DNA from: Talpa occidentalis
Taxonomy: Eukaryota > Chordata > Mammalia > Eulipotyphla > Talpidae
NCBI RefSeq assembly: GCF_014898055.3
Contig: NW_023601104.1
Span: forward strand, 74,569,106-74,633,105
Direction of reading: 5' to 3'
Length of the DNA: 64,000 nt
Under the pieces are notes generated by a model. It saw nothing but the letters and a program-made list of their open reading frames with translations. It was not told the DNA's origin and did not search any database. Made by a program: the position numbers and the translations under genes. Shown in pieces: positions 11,858 through 22,464 of this stretch (the stretch's first letter is position 1; the number at the start of each line of letters is the position of its first letter).

Positions 11858-14236
11858 AGCTATTTTTATGACACACATAACACTGGTGGGGTTATTTTTT
11901 GTTTTCTACCTTTCAAAAGTCTGGTGATCTTGGCAGTCCATTCATATTGAAGAGCAAGAGATGTCTGCATGTGCACACATACACACACACACATAACTCT
12001 AGATATATGGACCGTTTTATTATTGGTGTCTATTAGAAGGTTTTTGGCATTTTGTAGGTAGGCCTCCAGATTTTGCATCTGTTTGTCTTCTCTGTTTATC
12101 TCAACTCTTTGTCCATAAAGGAATCTTCCACTTTCTTTTTTGAGGATTAAACAGCTAATTATAATAGTTTAGGTTACTGAGTAAAGGAAAGAGGCTAAAA
12201 GTGGGGATATTATCTATCTGCCCCAGACTTTTACTTAATCTTCCATTCAGTTCAGTTCAGTTCATTTTGGTTCTATACTTCTTCCAGCTCCACTCTGTCT
12301 TTTAGTTCAGAACCCCTTTAGTTTTATTACTCCAGGGACTAAAGCTCTGAAGTCAGGCATACGATGCCACATCTAACTAATAAAGTATGAGTAGGTATGA
12401 AAGTGAGATGAGAAAATTTTTTGCAAAGGAATAATGCAGCAAAAACATAAAATTGGATAGAAAACCAGTGAATAAGAAATACTCAATAATTCACTTTACC
12501 TAGAACAGTTGCATTAGCACAGACACCTAAGCTTCAAAGACTAACAAATCTAGACTTTCTTTTGGAGATATTAAAGAGCTGGCTTTTGATACTCATTCAT
12601 TAAATTATTGAAGCTGTCATAACTCACTGTTTTTTTAATTGCAATCTCAATATAAGACTTCATGCTTATAATTTTGGCTCTTACTGATCCTAAGTAGTTT
12701 ATCATGCTTGGGAGACTTGATATCCTTTTCTTAGATGATAGTCTCTATCTCTGATAGTGAAACTGTTTCATTGTAATTGTGGGGCTTGGAAAAGTCATTA
12801 TTTTGGTACTAGTGTGATTAGCTACAGTATAAGTATCACTCCTGGAATGGGCCATATGGTCATAGAACCAGAAGCAAATGGGAAGGGGTTTGAAAGTATA
12901 TTATCACTTTGCATATAAAATTTTATTAAATATAATAGAAATAGACATTTAGATTTTATGCCATCTAGTCAAGACCAAGCTGCAAGACAAAGCAGTTCAA
13001 TATTGCCTAGCATGGTGCTCAGGTTGGCAAAGGCTTTTTATTACTTTTGATGGTGATGGTGAAAATTTACAAGCAGTTTTTTTCTCACATGGGTACCATA
13101 GTAAAGCAGTTTTCTTACTTAGCTATCAGAAGATCATTATAAATTCTCTCTGATATAAATTCTCTCCTTCAGACTGTTGCCTGAGCCTAAAAATATGCCA
13201 TGATTACACAAGCACTCTGGAATTTAGATTAAACAGCATTCAATTTGAAAATCTAATCACATCATCTAAATATCATTAAGTTATAATAGGCTGATTGATA
13301 GGGACCAAAGCTGTTTTTGCCTGGTGCTACATGCCTTTCACTCAGCCAGCCTTTTCAAACTAAGATGTTGATAAAGGCATCTATAAATCTTAATAGTTGG
13401 AGACAGTTTAAAAGCATAGTTCACTGGGTAAGGTCACACCCACTTAAGTGACCTATTTTGTATACTTTTCAAAAATAGGTTAATTAACTTAATAGAAATA
13501 ATAGGACTCTCATATTGATGTGCAATTACTACTAAAACAAGTTTTTTTCTTTCCAAGTGAACATGATGTTCATGAAATTAAGGGCATAATAACCATGACA
13601 AGAACCAGGCTTAGCAAGGCAGGTCATGTTCAGCAAGTACATTTCAGACTTGCCCTTCAGAACTAGTTTTTATTCCAGGTCCTAGGACATGGGCATATCT
13701 CCATTAAAGCATTTCATTCCTGGCACTCTCCTATTTCAGTTTTCAAGAGGGATTATTCTAGCTATTGTTTTCCTAATCACCACAACAGCCATTTATATAG
13801 GCCCTGTTCCCTGAAGACTCCAGCAAGCTCAATGAATTTTGGTTTCTATTCTTTTTAAACTGAGCTGTTTTCTTCATTCTTCTAACGCGTGATTCATCTG
13901 GAACTCTGGTTGAAGCATGGTTTCAGAGACTGCAGTATAAACAGGCAAGGAAGTGTGCTGACTCCTGTCATATTTGGGACATGTTATGTTATCCCAAAGT
14001 AGCCTGATTTTATTTTTTGTTTAGTTCCAGATTCAAATGTTCTGCTCCCAAAGCATATTAAGCTAGCTTTTAACCTCCAGTTGATGGTTATGACCTTCTT
14101 ATTCTATTATTGGCTAACTACAAAATTTGCTTTTTTCATTCATCTATTCCATAAAATATTCCTCTTCAATAGTTTATAAGTTGAGTACATGAATGTTTGT
14201 TATTCTGTATTATACCATGTTATTACTCAGAAATTT
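11858..14236. other. Long repeat-poor interval
   Basis: About 2.4 kb almost free of recognisable repeats apart from a short (CA)n at 11978-11994. No exon is evident. The segment from about 12540 to 13980 has even base composition and no simple repeats, which makes it a reasonable place to look for conserved non-coding sequence. Confidence 0.5.
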
Positions 14237-14239
14237 TTT

Positions 14240-14495
14240 AAAAATGATTTATTTTTATTTATGCATGCAAGAACTGGGGTGTAAGCCAGAGGTGCAGGGC
14301 GTGAGAGGATTCACCAGAGACAGAGGTGGGAGCAGAATAGGCAGAGCTACTGAAATACACTCCTGAGGGGAGCTGCAGGTGAGACAGGAAAGGCCTGCTG
14401 TGTTATATGTGGGTTAGCTCCCTGGCCAGGGATTGAACTCAGGCAGTATGGGTGATAGCGCTGAGACTTAACCCCTAGGCCACCGGGGAGGCCCC
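14240..14495 (-). mobile_element. tRNA-derived SINE, old/intermediate type
   Basis: On the minus strand the head reads GGGGCCTCCCCGGTGGCC and the 3' tail ATGCATAAATAAAAATAAATC with the TCTTT terminator decayed. Imperfect flanking duplications (ACTCAGAAATTTTT on the left, CCTCAGAACTTTT on the right) suggest an old TSD. Its head plus 12 bp of right flank (14428-14507) is the template for the tract at 16196-16275. Confidence 0.9.
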
Positions 14496-14592
14496 ATTCC
14501 TCAGAACTTTTAAATACATTTTAAATAATTAAAATAAATAATTAAAATGTATTTAAAAATAAAATAAAATGTATTAAAATATGTTAATCTCA

Positions 14593-14831
14593 GGGCCTCC
14601 CCTGTGGCGCAGTGGTTGAGCGCTGGGTTGCAAAGCTGCCCGCTGCCTGTGCAGCACCGGTTCAATCCCAGCCACCGGTGAGGGTCCCACATGGCGCGCA
14701 GACCTCCCCTCAGCAGTGTACTTTGTCAGTCTGCCTGCTCTGCTCTCCCCTCTGACTCTGGTGAATTCTCTCACCCTCCCACACTTCTGACTGTACCCAG
14801 TATAAATAAATAAATAAATCTTTAAAAAAAT
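14593..14831 (+). mobile_element. tRNA-derived SINE, young type, internally deleted
   Basis: Head GGGCCTCCCCTGTGGCGC with A box TGGCGCAGTGG and B box GGTTCAATCCC, tail AAATAAATAAATCTTTAAA. About 22 bp are missing where GCAGACCTC joins CCCTCAGCAG directly, consistent with slippage between CTCC repeats. A 14 bp TSD, ATATGTTAATCTCA, is at 14579-14592 and 14832-14845. Head-to-head with the SINE at 14240-14495, 97 bp apart. Confidence 0.94.
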
Positions 14832-14845
14832 ATATGTTAATCTCA

Positions 14846-15669
14846 TCCGTCAATGTGGTATTTTATATCACATACAACTCTTTCTATGGCTATTGCTGAG
14901 TCATGGCTTGAATTCTCCTGAGGCCCAGGTGGTCTGCAAGAATTAGTGATACATAATCACACACGGTAGGTTGTTACAGCAAGATGGTCTCCATGGGTAT
15001 ATTTTGAACTGATGGAAGCTTCTCAAAGTGTAAATGGACCCTTAGTTCACCTTATACCAATGCTATTTCTCCACTTGCTTACTGTTCTGCCCACACAACC
15101 TTTTCTAAATGGAAATAGGTCTCGTTTGTGTGTATATGTGCATGCATGCAGGAAATAGCCAATAATACTCTTCTATGGGATCTTAGCTGTGCTTGAAAGA
15201 ACCTTTAGCCATCTCCTGGTTTCTTCATTAGGATGATGCCTTTCTTATAGTATATTGTAGTGGTTGTGAAGTTCAATGTTCTGACTGTTTGTTAGAGTGT
15301 AGGCACTTAGGGAATGCTCTGATTTTATGTTGAGTGATAAAGTGGTTTACTTTCAGTACAGGATGGAACCACTGCACTCAAATATACCATATTTCCCACT
15401 TTTCCTAGGTTAATGTTGGTGGTTTTCCCTCCCAAGCATGCTCTCTATAGTTTGCAACATCCCTTTCTTGAAGGCATAGACCTCATTTCCTATTTCTTTC
15501 ATATCCTCTAATTTGCTTACTACAGGGTCCAATTCAGAGCAAGCATTCATTAAAAACATTTTAGCTAATTAACTACAAAACGTCTGGCTTGAGTTTGGGA
15601 GAGAATAAGAGATTGGAGAGGGGAAGTACTGGCATACAGGAGAATTAAAATCAAGAATTTTTTTTGTTA
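14846..15669. other. Unannotated interval
   Basis: About 0.8 kb of unique-looking sequence with no long open frame. I see no repeat I can name. Confidence 0.45.
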
Positions 15670-16195
15670 CTTAAAAAAAAATAATAAAAGTACCATATGT
15701 ACCTTGAGGAAAATTGGAGAGCACAAAAATGTTTTCAAAATTACCCCTGTTCCTAGTTATACACCTAAAATACATGATAATAAACTGTATACAAATGTCC
15801 ATAGCATCATTATTCATAATATCCAAAAAGTGGAACAACCTAATTATCAATCAATGAATGGCTAAATTAAAAAAATGTGACATATTCAAACAATGAAATA
15901 TTATTTGACAATAAAAAGAAATGAAGTATCAATATATGTTACAACATAGATGAACTCTGAAAACATTCTGCTAAATGAAAGAAGCCACTTAGGCCATATC
16001 AAAACAACCAGAAACAGTAAATGTTAGTGAGAGTGTGGAGAAAAAAGAACCCTCTAGCACTGTTGGTGGGAATGTAGACTGGTACAGCCCCTATGGAAAC
16101 AGTATGGAGGTTTCTCAAAATATTAAAAATGGATCTACTATATGATCCAGAGATCTATTCCTTGACATTTATCCAAAGGATGCCAAAACACTTGA

Positions 16196-16288
16196 AGGGA
16201 TTGAACTCAGGCAGTATGGGTGATAGCGCTGAGACTTAACCCCTAGGCCACGGGGGAGGCCCCATTCCTCAGAACAGTATGGGTGATA
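16196..16288 (+). repeat. Templated insertion copied from the SINE at 14428-14507
   Basis: An 80 bp tract (16196-16275) matches 14428-14507 at 79 of 80 positions by direct reading; the only difference is CCACCGG versus CCACGGG. The copied part includes both the SINE head and the unique flank ATTCCTCAGAAC, so it was copied from that locus. Next, CAGTATGGGTGATA, already present inside the tract, appears again (16275-16288), as if the template had been re-used. It interrupts the L1 ORF2 C-terminal region. Confidence 0.85.
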
Positions 16289-16336
16289 TATATTCCTATA
16301 CTCCTATACTCCTATATTCCTATACTCCTATATTCA
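16289..16336 (+). repeat. Short CCTATACT-type tandem repeat
   Basis: Five imperfect copies of a 9-10 bp unit (TATACTCCTA/TATATTCCTA) lie immediately after the templated insertion and replace the expected L1 sequence before TTGCAGTCCTATTTACAA. Confidence 0.75.
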
Positions 16337-17021
16337 TTGCAGTCCTATTTACAAGAGCTTAAAGGCATATGGATTAAGAAGATGTGGTATATACATATGG
16401 CAGAATACTATTCAGCTATAAAAAAGACAAGTGTTTGCCATTTGCAACAACATGGATGGAATTGGAGGGGGATATGCTTAGTTAAATAAGCCCAGTGGGG
16501 AGAACAACAAATATCAGATGATTTCACGCATATATGGAATATAGAGAAACAAAGGAACTGACAGAACTAAGTCTAGAAATGACTGCAGAATTGAGGACTT
16601 TATAAGGGGGAGGGTGGATAGGAACCAAGTGGGAACAGGGCCCAATGATACACATAAAGGGATGTTGGTGCTCTGGGGTGGGTTGGGTGTGGTGATACAT
16701 GTCTGAGGAGGCATGAACCTATGCCTTTGAATAACATGCAGTGATGTAAACCAGTGTTACCTCAAATAAATAAATAAATAAACATAAAAAAAGACACCAT
16801 TCACAAAAGGCTAGGTATTATATGATTGCATTCATATGAAATGTTCAGAATAGGAAATTATATATAGCAACTAGATTAATGGTTGTTTAAGAATGGAGGT
16901 TAGGGGCCTGCAGCTAATAACTAAAGGATATAGGATTTGTTTTTGAAGTGACAAGATGTTCCAAAGTTGATTATGGTAATAGTTTTGTAACTTGGTGAAT
17001 GTAATTAAAAAGATTGAAGTC

Positions 17022-17300
17022 GGGCCTCCCCTGTGGCGCAGCGGTTGAGCGCTGGGTTGTGAAGCTGCCCGCAGCCTCTGCAGCGTCGGTTCAATCCCTG
17101 GCTGCTCCCCGGCCACCGGAGGAGGCTACCACATGGCGCACAGACCTCTCCTGCCGCCTGCTGCTCCCCTCAGCAGTGTACTTCGGTCCTTCTGCCTGTT
17201 CTGCTCCCCGCTTTGGATCTGGTGAATTCTCTCACCCTCCCGCGCTTCTGACTGTACCCAGTGCTTGTATAAATAAATAAATAAATCTTTAAAAAAAAAA
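17022..17300 (+). mobile_element. tRNA-derived SINE, young type, full length (reference copy)
   Basis: Order of parts: head GGGCCTCCCCTGTGGCGC; A box TGGCGCAGCGG; anticodon-side segment GCGCTGGGTTGTGAAGC; B box GGTTCAATCCC; body with CTGCTCCCCTCAGCAGTG and CTGGTGAATTCTCTCACCC; GTGCTTGTATAAATAAATAA; TCTTT terminator; 10 A. About 279 bp. TSD of the TTGAARTC type with A-rich start (17011-17021 and 17301-17308). The AATAAA repeats and TCTTT make it a T+ class SINE, transcribed by Pol III and moved by L1. It sits inside the L1M 3' UTR. Confidence 0.95.
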
Positions 17301-17370
17301 TTGAAATCTTGCAATAATTGTATTGTGTGGTATAGTAATTCTATCTCAATAAAGATGTTATAAATACATT

Positions 17371-18286
17371 AATTGCCCAAAACCACACCCTGAAATGTAT
17401 GCTATTATTAACATTCTATTATATTTTTCTAGTTTTATTTTATAGAAGTTTAAGTTTTTAACATAGTTTAGCTCCTATTTTACAGTTTTTATGTAATACT
17501 TTTCACTTACCACTTTATCATGAACATTTTCTTATTAACATTATTTATAAGATTATTTTATGTCATTAAAACTTATTTTAATAGCAGCATGATAATTTGT
17601 CTCATAACATAATTTCCATAACCACTCTTATAGATGTTGGATCTTTTAGTTTGTGTCTGTTTCTAATAAGAGTAAATGGCAAGTTGCATTTGGAAAGGAT
17701 ATGAAATCTTTTATTCTCATTTCTGAGTATAAAAGGAAAAATGTGCAGAGAGTATTGCCTTCATTGAATTTTAGACCAAGGTTTCCAAAAGTAGATTAAT
17801 TGAGTCTTAGTTTTAGCCTTTTGCTGTAACAAAGTGATTGTTCCTCAGAAGTCACTAAAAGGGCAAGCTGTGCCTGCTCAGGGACAGTTTCAGGTCAACG
17901 TAGAGATTAGTTCTTCTTCCACACCCCAGCAAGTAGCAGAATCTCTCGCTTTTCTCTATGAACAGATGGACGGATTCTCAGCCTAATTGAGTTCATGTGT
18001 TTATATAAGAGGCCTTTTTTTTTTCTTGAAAAAGTTCTACCTTATCTGATCCTACAGCATTGCATTTTCTCTTATTTGTAGTTCAAGAGCCTGAGAGAAT
18101 GAATGAGAAATAGAACATTTCTGCAGTAGAATCTTCTCTATAGGAAAGAATTGAAGACTACAGTTTTTATATTCAATATAAATTTTAAATTTTATTTTTT
18201 CTAAAGAAAAAATTAAATGTGATGCTTTAGGCAGTGATCACTTTTCATATTACTCATTATATTTCATATGTTTATTTTAGGCTTAT
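17371..18286. other. Unannotated interval
   Basis: About 0.9 kb of AT-rich sequence. The first 230 bp could be decayed L1M but I cannot align it. No open frame of interest. Confidence 0.4.
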
Positions 18287-18302
18287 GAAAACATGAAACT
18301 TT

Positions 18303-18615
18303 TTTTTAAATATTTTTTTATTAGAGGCATGTTTTATTTATTTTATTTTGTTTGTTTGTTTTGTTTATACATGCACTGGGTACAGTCAGAAGCGCGGGAG
18401 GGTGAGAGAATTCACCAGAGCCAGAGCGGGGAGCAGAGCAGGCAGAAGGACCAAAGTACACTGCTGAGGGGAGCAGCGGGCGGCAGGAGGGGTCTGCGCG
18501 CCATGTGGGACCCTCCTCCGGTGGCCGGGGAGCAGCCGGGGATCAAACCGGTGCTGCGGAGGCCGCGGGCAGCTTCACAACCCAGAGCTCAACCGCTGCG
18601 CCACCGGGGAGGCCC
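18303..18615 (-). mobile_element. tRNA-derived SINE, young type with a variant 3' tail
   Basis: Perfect 16 bp TSD GAAAACATGAAACTTT (18287-18302, 18616-18631). On the minus strand the body ends GTGCATGTATAAACAAAACA, then CAAA/ATAA repeats, then ACATGCCTCTAATAAAAAAA. This replaces the usual TCTTT terminator. The same tail is found at 37171-37510. Head and B box are intact apart from GTTTGATCCCCGG. The 110-residue plus-strand frame across it is SINE antisense. Confidence 0.95.
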
Positions 18616-18631
18616 GAAAACATGAAACTTT

Positions 18632-19640
18632 GACACCTTTGTATCATGTAGACCTTTAAATTTGTATGCTCACTGCTCACCAGCCAATGTTCATATATGT
18701 CTTTCCATTACATTTTATTTGATCTTCAATTGAACTATACCTTCCTAATTTCACTTTTTACCTTTCTTTTCCCCTTCCATCATTCAGTTCTCATTTTGAA
18801 GGGGTAGGGAAATGTTTCATCAGTTGTTGAGAGAAGACTGTAGATTCTGTATGTTTTTCAGTCATTACATTCTTAACCTATTACATGTACTGTATATTTG
18901 TCCTGTCCTGACTAACTTGACCTCTGATCACATTGCAAAGTACAAACACATTACTTAAGGAAAGGACCATGAGCCACTAACGGATTTATCCCTTTACTAG
19001 CCAGGCCTCAGTTCATAATTTCTGCTTTCTACCTTGGGGGTAGAAAGACTTAATAAGAAGCTTAACTAGAGTAATTCATTTGTCTAAGTCATGTAGCCAT
19101 TTGGAAGACTCTAAGAATAGAAATGAGAACTCTTTCCAAACCGGTAAGAATTCATAAGCTTGTGGGCCTCATTCACACACTATCCAAGAGCTGTGCAGAC
19201 AAAAAAATAATTTAATATCTATGTATCCAGGTTGAATTGATAGCGCCCAAATTTCAAGTAAAGAAAGACCCTTAAATAAAGAACTTAAGAAAATTATAAA
19301 ATGATGGGATCAAAACCATGTTTCCTTTCCCAGTATTTCCTTTTAACACTCACTGATGGCTTTTTTGTGCTTGGCTGGGTATGTTTCCAGCTAGTCAAGC
19401 TTATGTTATAAAAGAGAAATAAGACACTTAATCCTGTGAATGATTAACCTGCATTGGCCTCTCTCCCTAGTACTTGCCCTTCCTGTACTGTAGTCTGTTT
19501 ACTCATTTCTGAGCCAAATCTCTAAGGTCTCTTATTATTGAGCATAGGGACACCTGGGTCACAGAACTGGGCCTTTGTTTTAGTCTGAAGATGATGTGAG
19601 CTCTAGGCATTTGCATTTTTCAAAAGGCATTTTAAAATTT
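18632..19640. other. Unannotated interval with a possible MIR scrap
   Basis: Sequence near 19040-19140 (TAGAGTAATTCATTTGTCTA, GTCATGTAGCCATTTGG) may be a reversed MIR but is too eroded to call. Otherwise nothing recognised. Confidence 0.4.
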
Positions 19641-19775
19641 ATTGCTTGTGAAAACCCACTTAGTAAAATATTACTTGACATAGATGAGGAAGTTGAATTC
19701 AGGGTAGTTTTCACTTGCCAAAATTTCCACAGCAAGTCAGTGGCAGAATTCAAATGGCTGTACTAATATTAAATA
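19641..19775 (-). mobile_element. MIR fragment
   Basis: ATAGATGAGGAAGTTGAATT, CACAGCAAGTCAGTGGCAGA and ATTCAAATGGCTG give the reversed MIR order. Confidence 0.6.
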
Positions 19776-20616
19776 AGTTTAATATTTAAATCACTGAAGT
19801 ACATCTTTGTTTCTTATTTATATAGTCAAGTAAGGTTGGTTTGAGCCATTTGTAGTTAATTGATTTTTGTGTTTGATTTGTTGCCATTGAAACCTAGGTC
19901 AAACTTAAAGATAAAATTATATTCTCTACATTCTTTGCAGAAGAATGCATTGTCATTTTGCCATACTGTTTGTGGGAGAAACCTGACATGAGAAAGGCTT
20001 TGTCCTCCAAGATGGCAGTGTGTAGACACTAGAAGACTCAAATGGGGGATAACTTTTAGGCTACATATTTTTCTTATGTGAATAGGAAGTCCTAATCAGT
20101 ATCCTAGAGGTGACAAGAACAAAACAGAGGTGACAAGAACATGAATTACTCATTGATTTAGACTTCCGGGGCTGTGCTCCTTTTGTGGGGTAAGAATCAT
20201 ATGAAATATGAGTCATTTTGTGTGAAGGTCTCTAGGACTTGGTTCAGGGACATAGTCTGTCTCAGTTCCTCTGAAGGGAATTTAGAGTAGAACAACTTTT
20301 GCATTGTCATACTGAAGGGCAGTAGCAGAATATGGAATAGTACCCATGGTTCATGGCTTTTTTCCTTGGACTATAACTACCAGACTGCACAGATAAATAT
20401 TTACTCAAGAAGAATGCATAGCATTGAAAGAGTGAAGTCTTAAGATGGGTAAAATACACAAAATGCTTCTACATAGGTCATTAGATTGACATCTGTGACC
20501 ACATATTGGTCCACAAAGGGGAAAGTTCTAGCCACTGAAATCTCAACCACTAGAGACTTACTCTGCAGGATGTCTTTGTAATTATGGCACTGACTAGTCC
20601 AAGACTTAGATTATTA
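19776..20616. other. Unannotated interval with a small tandem duplication
   Basis: Unique-looking. A 15 bp motif, AGAGGTGACAAGAAC, occurs at 20106-20120 and 20126-20140, a recent local slip. No gene signal. Confidence 0.5.
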
Positions 20617-20857
20617 GTAGCTCCCATAGTTCTCCCACCACCACAGCACCCATGATCCATCATCACAGTCCCTTGTGCTCTTCTCTTCCCTGTCCAAACT
20701 CCCTTTTCTATCCTTTTGCTGTCAGTGATGAAGGCAAGAATTCAAGGTGTGCTTACTAAACTAGTGATGTATTTATAGCAGAAATAAAACACACAAAAGT
20801 GGTATAGTATTTGAATTTCACTAGTGATGCAGAGTAATTTAAGTATTAAATGTGTCA
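20617..20857 (+). repeat. Direct duplication, copy 1
   Basis: Pairs with 21876-22124. The first 146 bases differ at only 4 positions by eye (shared core CTTTTGCTGTCAGTGATGAA). It starts at GTAGCTCCCATAGTTCTCCC and ends at AAATGTGTCA; sequences outside differ. It lacks the T tract and 70 bp that precede copy 2, so it is probably the derived copy. Confidence 0.85.
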
Positions 20858-21790
20858 TGATGTTTGCAGTTTTGCATTGACAATATAGGTGTTTGACAGC
20901 TTCCCGTTACTTCCAGCTTTCCTAGTGACTAATACATTTTATTTGTTCTTATTCTTCACATACTAGTTTTTACTCTGCATGTTTAGACTTCAGTGGAGGT
21001 GCTGGTAAATTTCACTTTCTGATAGATTTTAGAGTTTAGGATAGTCAAGGAGTAAAGAACAACAGTGGGAAGGAAACAACTTCATTTTGACAAAGACAAG
21101 GATAAAATCTACATTGTCCACAGTGACTCCAGGTTTTGATAAAAGCAACTTAGATTTAGTGCCTTGAGCCCTTTAACAAAAGCTATTTAAAAATAAAACA
21201 TATGGGTATAGAGTAGGACACACCAGAAATAAAGAACAGTGATGGAGTAAAGCCAAGAACATGTGGGTGACTCTATCCAGTAAGGCCAAGACGAGGAACA
21301 TTGGCCTAGATCAAGGTTAGTGACTAAAATGCTCTTCTCTCTTATATGTACATAACTAACTCCCTCACCCTCTCCAAGTCTTTATTTAAATGTCACCTGC
21401 TCAATTAGGCCTATAAACCAATTTTAATGCACCTATTTATATTCATGCTTGCAGTGGATCAAATGAGTTAATTGAAACCTAATGCTGATTAATCCTGCAT
21501 TACAAAAGAAATTTTAACACTATAGATGGTGACCTCAGTGGTATAATCCATAGTTTTTAGTTTTATGCCTTTTTGCAAATATTGGTATTTAAATGTTGTA
21601 CATATTAATACTGTTTACCCAGGACAAAGTAATAGAATGTTTTCTCCCAATTCTCCAGCTCTACTTTGAATCTTGGCGATCAGCATTTCCCTAAAAGATT
21701 AAACTAAAAATGAACTAATGCAGTAAGTTGATGCAGTTTTCCCAATTTGCTCCCCACCCCCCCCACAGAAACTAACAACTCCAAACTCCT
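20858..21790. other. Unannotated spacer between the duplicates
   Basis: About 0.93 kb with no named repeat; a 10 bp C run lies near 21758-21767. No coding signal. Confidence 0.45.
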
Positions 21791-21995
21791 TTTTCTTTTT
21801 TTTTTATAATTAAGTTTATTTATTTTCTTACATCATTGTTCTTTTTTGTACAGTATTTGATTTCTCCCCTCAGGTGTAGTTCCCATAGTTCTCCCACCTC
21901 CACAGCACCCATGATCCATCACCACAGTCCCTTGTGCTCTTCTCTCCCCTGTCCAAACTCCCTTTTCTATCCTTTTGCTGTCAGTGATGAAGGCA
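21791..21995 (-). mobile_element. Probable L1 3' UTR fragment, antisense
   Basis: A T tract at 21791-21806 leads into CATTGTTCTTTTTTGTACAG, then a C/T-rich stretch with TCCCTTGTGCTCTTCTCTCC. The layout, and the similarity to CGTTGTGCTTTCTTCCCTC in the L1 at 23727, suggest a lineage-specific L1 3' UTR read backwards. Its inner part is shared with the duplication. Confidence 0.5.
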
Positions 21996-22124
21996 AGAAT
22001 TCAAGGTGTGCTTACTAAACTAAAAGATAGGTGATTTATTTATAATAGAAATAAAACACATGAAAGTGGTACAGTATTTGAATTTCACTAGTGATGAAGA
22101 GTAATTTAAGTATTAAATGTGTCA
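21876..22124 (+). repeat. Direct duplication, copy 2
   Basis: Same orientation as 20617-20857 and 1.26 kb downstream. It carries 8 extra bp around AAAAGATAGGTGATTTATT. The match continues past the L1-like part into sequence that does not look like L1 (AATTTCACTAGTGATGAAGA), so this is a segmental copy and not two insertions of one repeat. Confidence 0.85.
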
Positions 22125-22451
22125 GACTGATTATTTCTCCTGTATTCATTGTGGGCATGACTTGTAAAGACTTGGTCGGTGCACTTGTTCATGGCCCTCT
22201 CACCTGTGTTTAGGATGAGCTTATCACCCTTCACCCACACAACTGACAAGACAGTCTTTACATGGACAATCACTAAGAAATATCTATTTGGGCTGTATGG
22301 GATGAGCTATTCTTGACTTATTTTGTAGTGCTTTTGTGTCTAAACCAGTGGTGAGACATAATACTAAGTGTATCAGTACTTCACCAGTAGGACTAACATT
22401 CTTTTATGATTCCCAAGTCAAATTCAGGTGCTGGAACTATAGTGTCTATTT
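22125..22451. other. Unannotated interval
   Basis: Unique-looking sequence up to the SINE; no repeat or coding signal seen. Confidence 0.45.
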
Positions 22452-22464
22452 AAATTCCAGGTGA

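Larger units (their letters stand above)
15992..16795 (+). mobile_element. Younger L1 3' end inserted in the L1M
   Basis: 5'-truncated L1 with GAGAGTGTGGAGAAAAAAGA, CTGTTGGTGGGAATGTAGAC, CAGTATGGAGGTTTCTCAAA, then (after a foreign tract) AAGAAGATGTGGTATATACA and a 3' UTR ending in (AAAT)n and poly(A) near 16790. Translation of 16380-16489 shows the ORF2 C-terminal motif MWYIHMAEYYSAIKK. Flanks GAAGCCACTT and GACACCATT look like a decayed TSD. Its 3' UTR (CTGCAGAATTGAGGACTTTA) is the same family as the L1 at 62262-62540. Confidence 0.85.
15670..17370 (+). mobile_element. Ancient L1M 3' end, host of nested insertions
   Basis: The old element reads TTATACACCTAAAATACATG, GGCTAAATTAAAAAAATGTG, AAAACATTCTGCTAAATGAA, then resumes after a younger L1 at CACAAAAGGCTAGGTATTAT and TTCATATGAAATGTTCAGAA, and ends with TATAGTAATTCTATCTCAAT and AATAAAGATGTTA, a typical L1M 3' UTR. 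It is interrupted at about 15990-16795 by a younger L1 and at 17022-17300 by a SINE. Confidence 0.82.

Noticed and set aside
18293..18625. 110-residue frame with RRGLRAMWDP-like text, similar frames recurring at 14574, 38683, 51839, 54703 and 60344
   Set aside because: All are SINE sequence read in sense or antisense. The recurrence comes from the repeat, not from a gene family.
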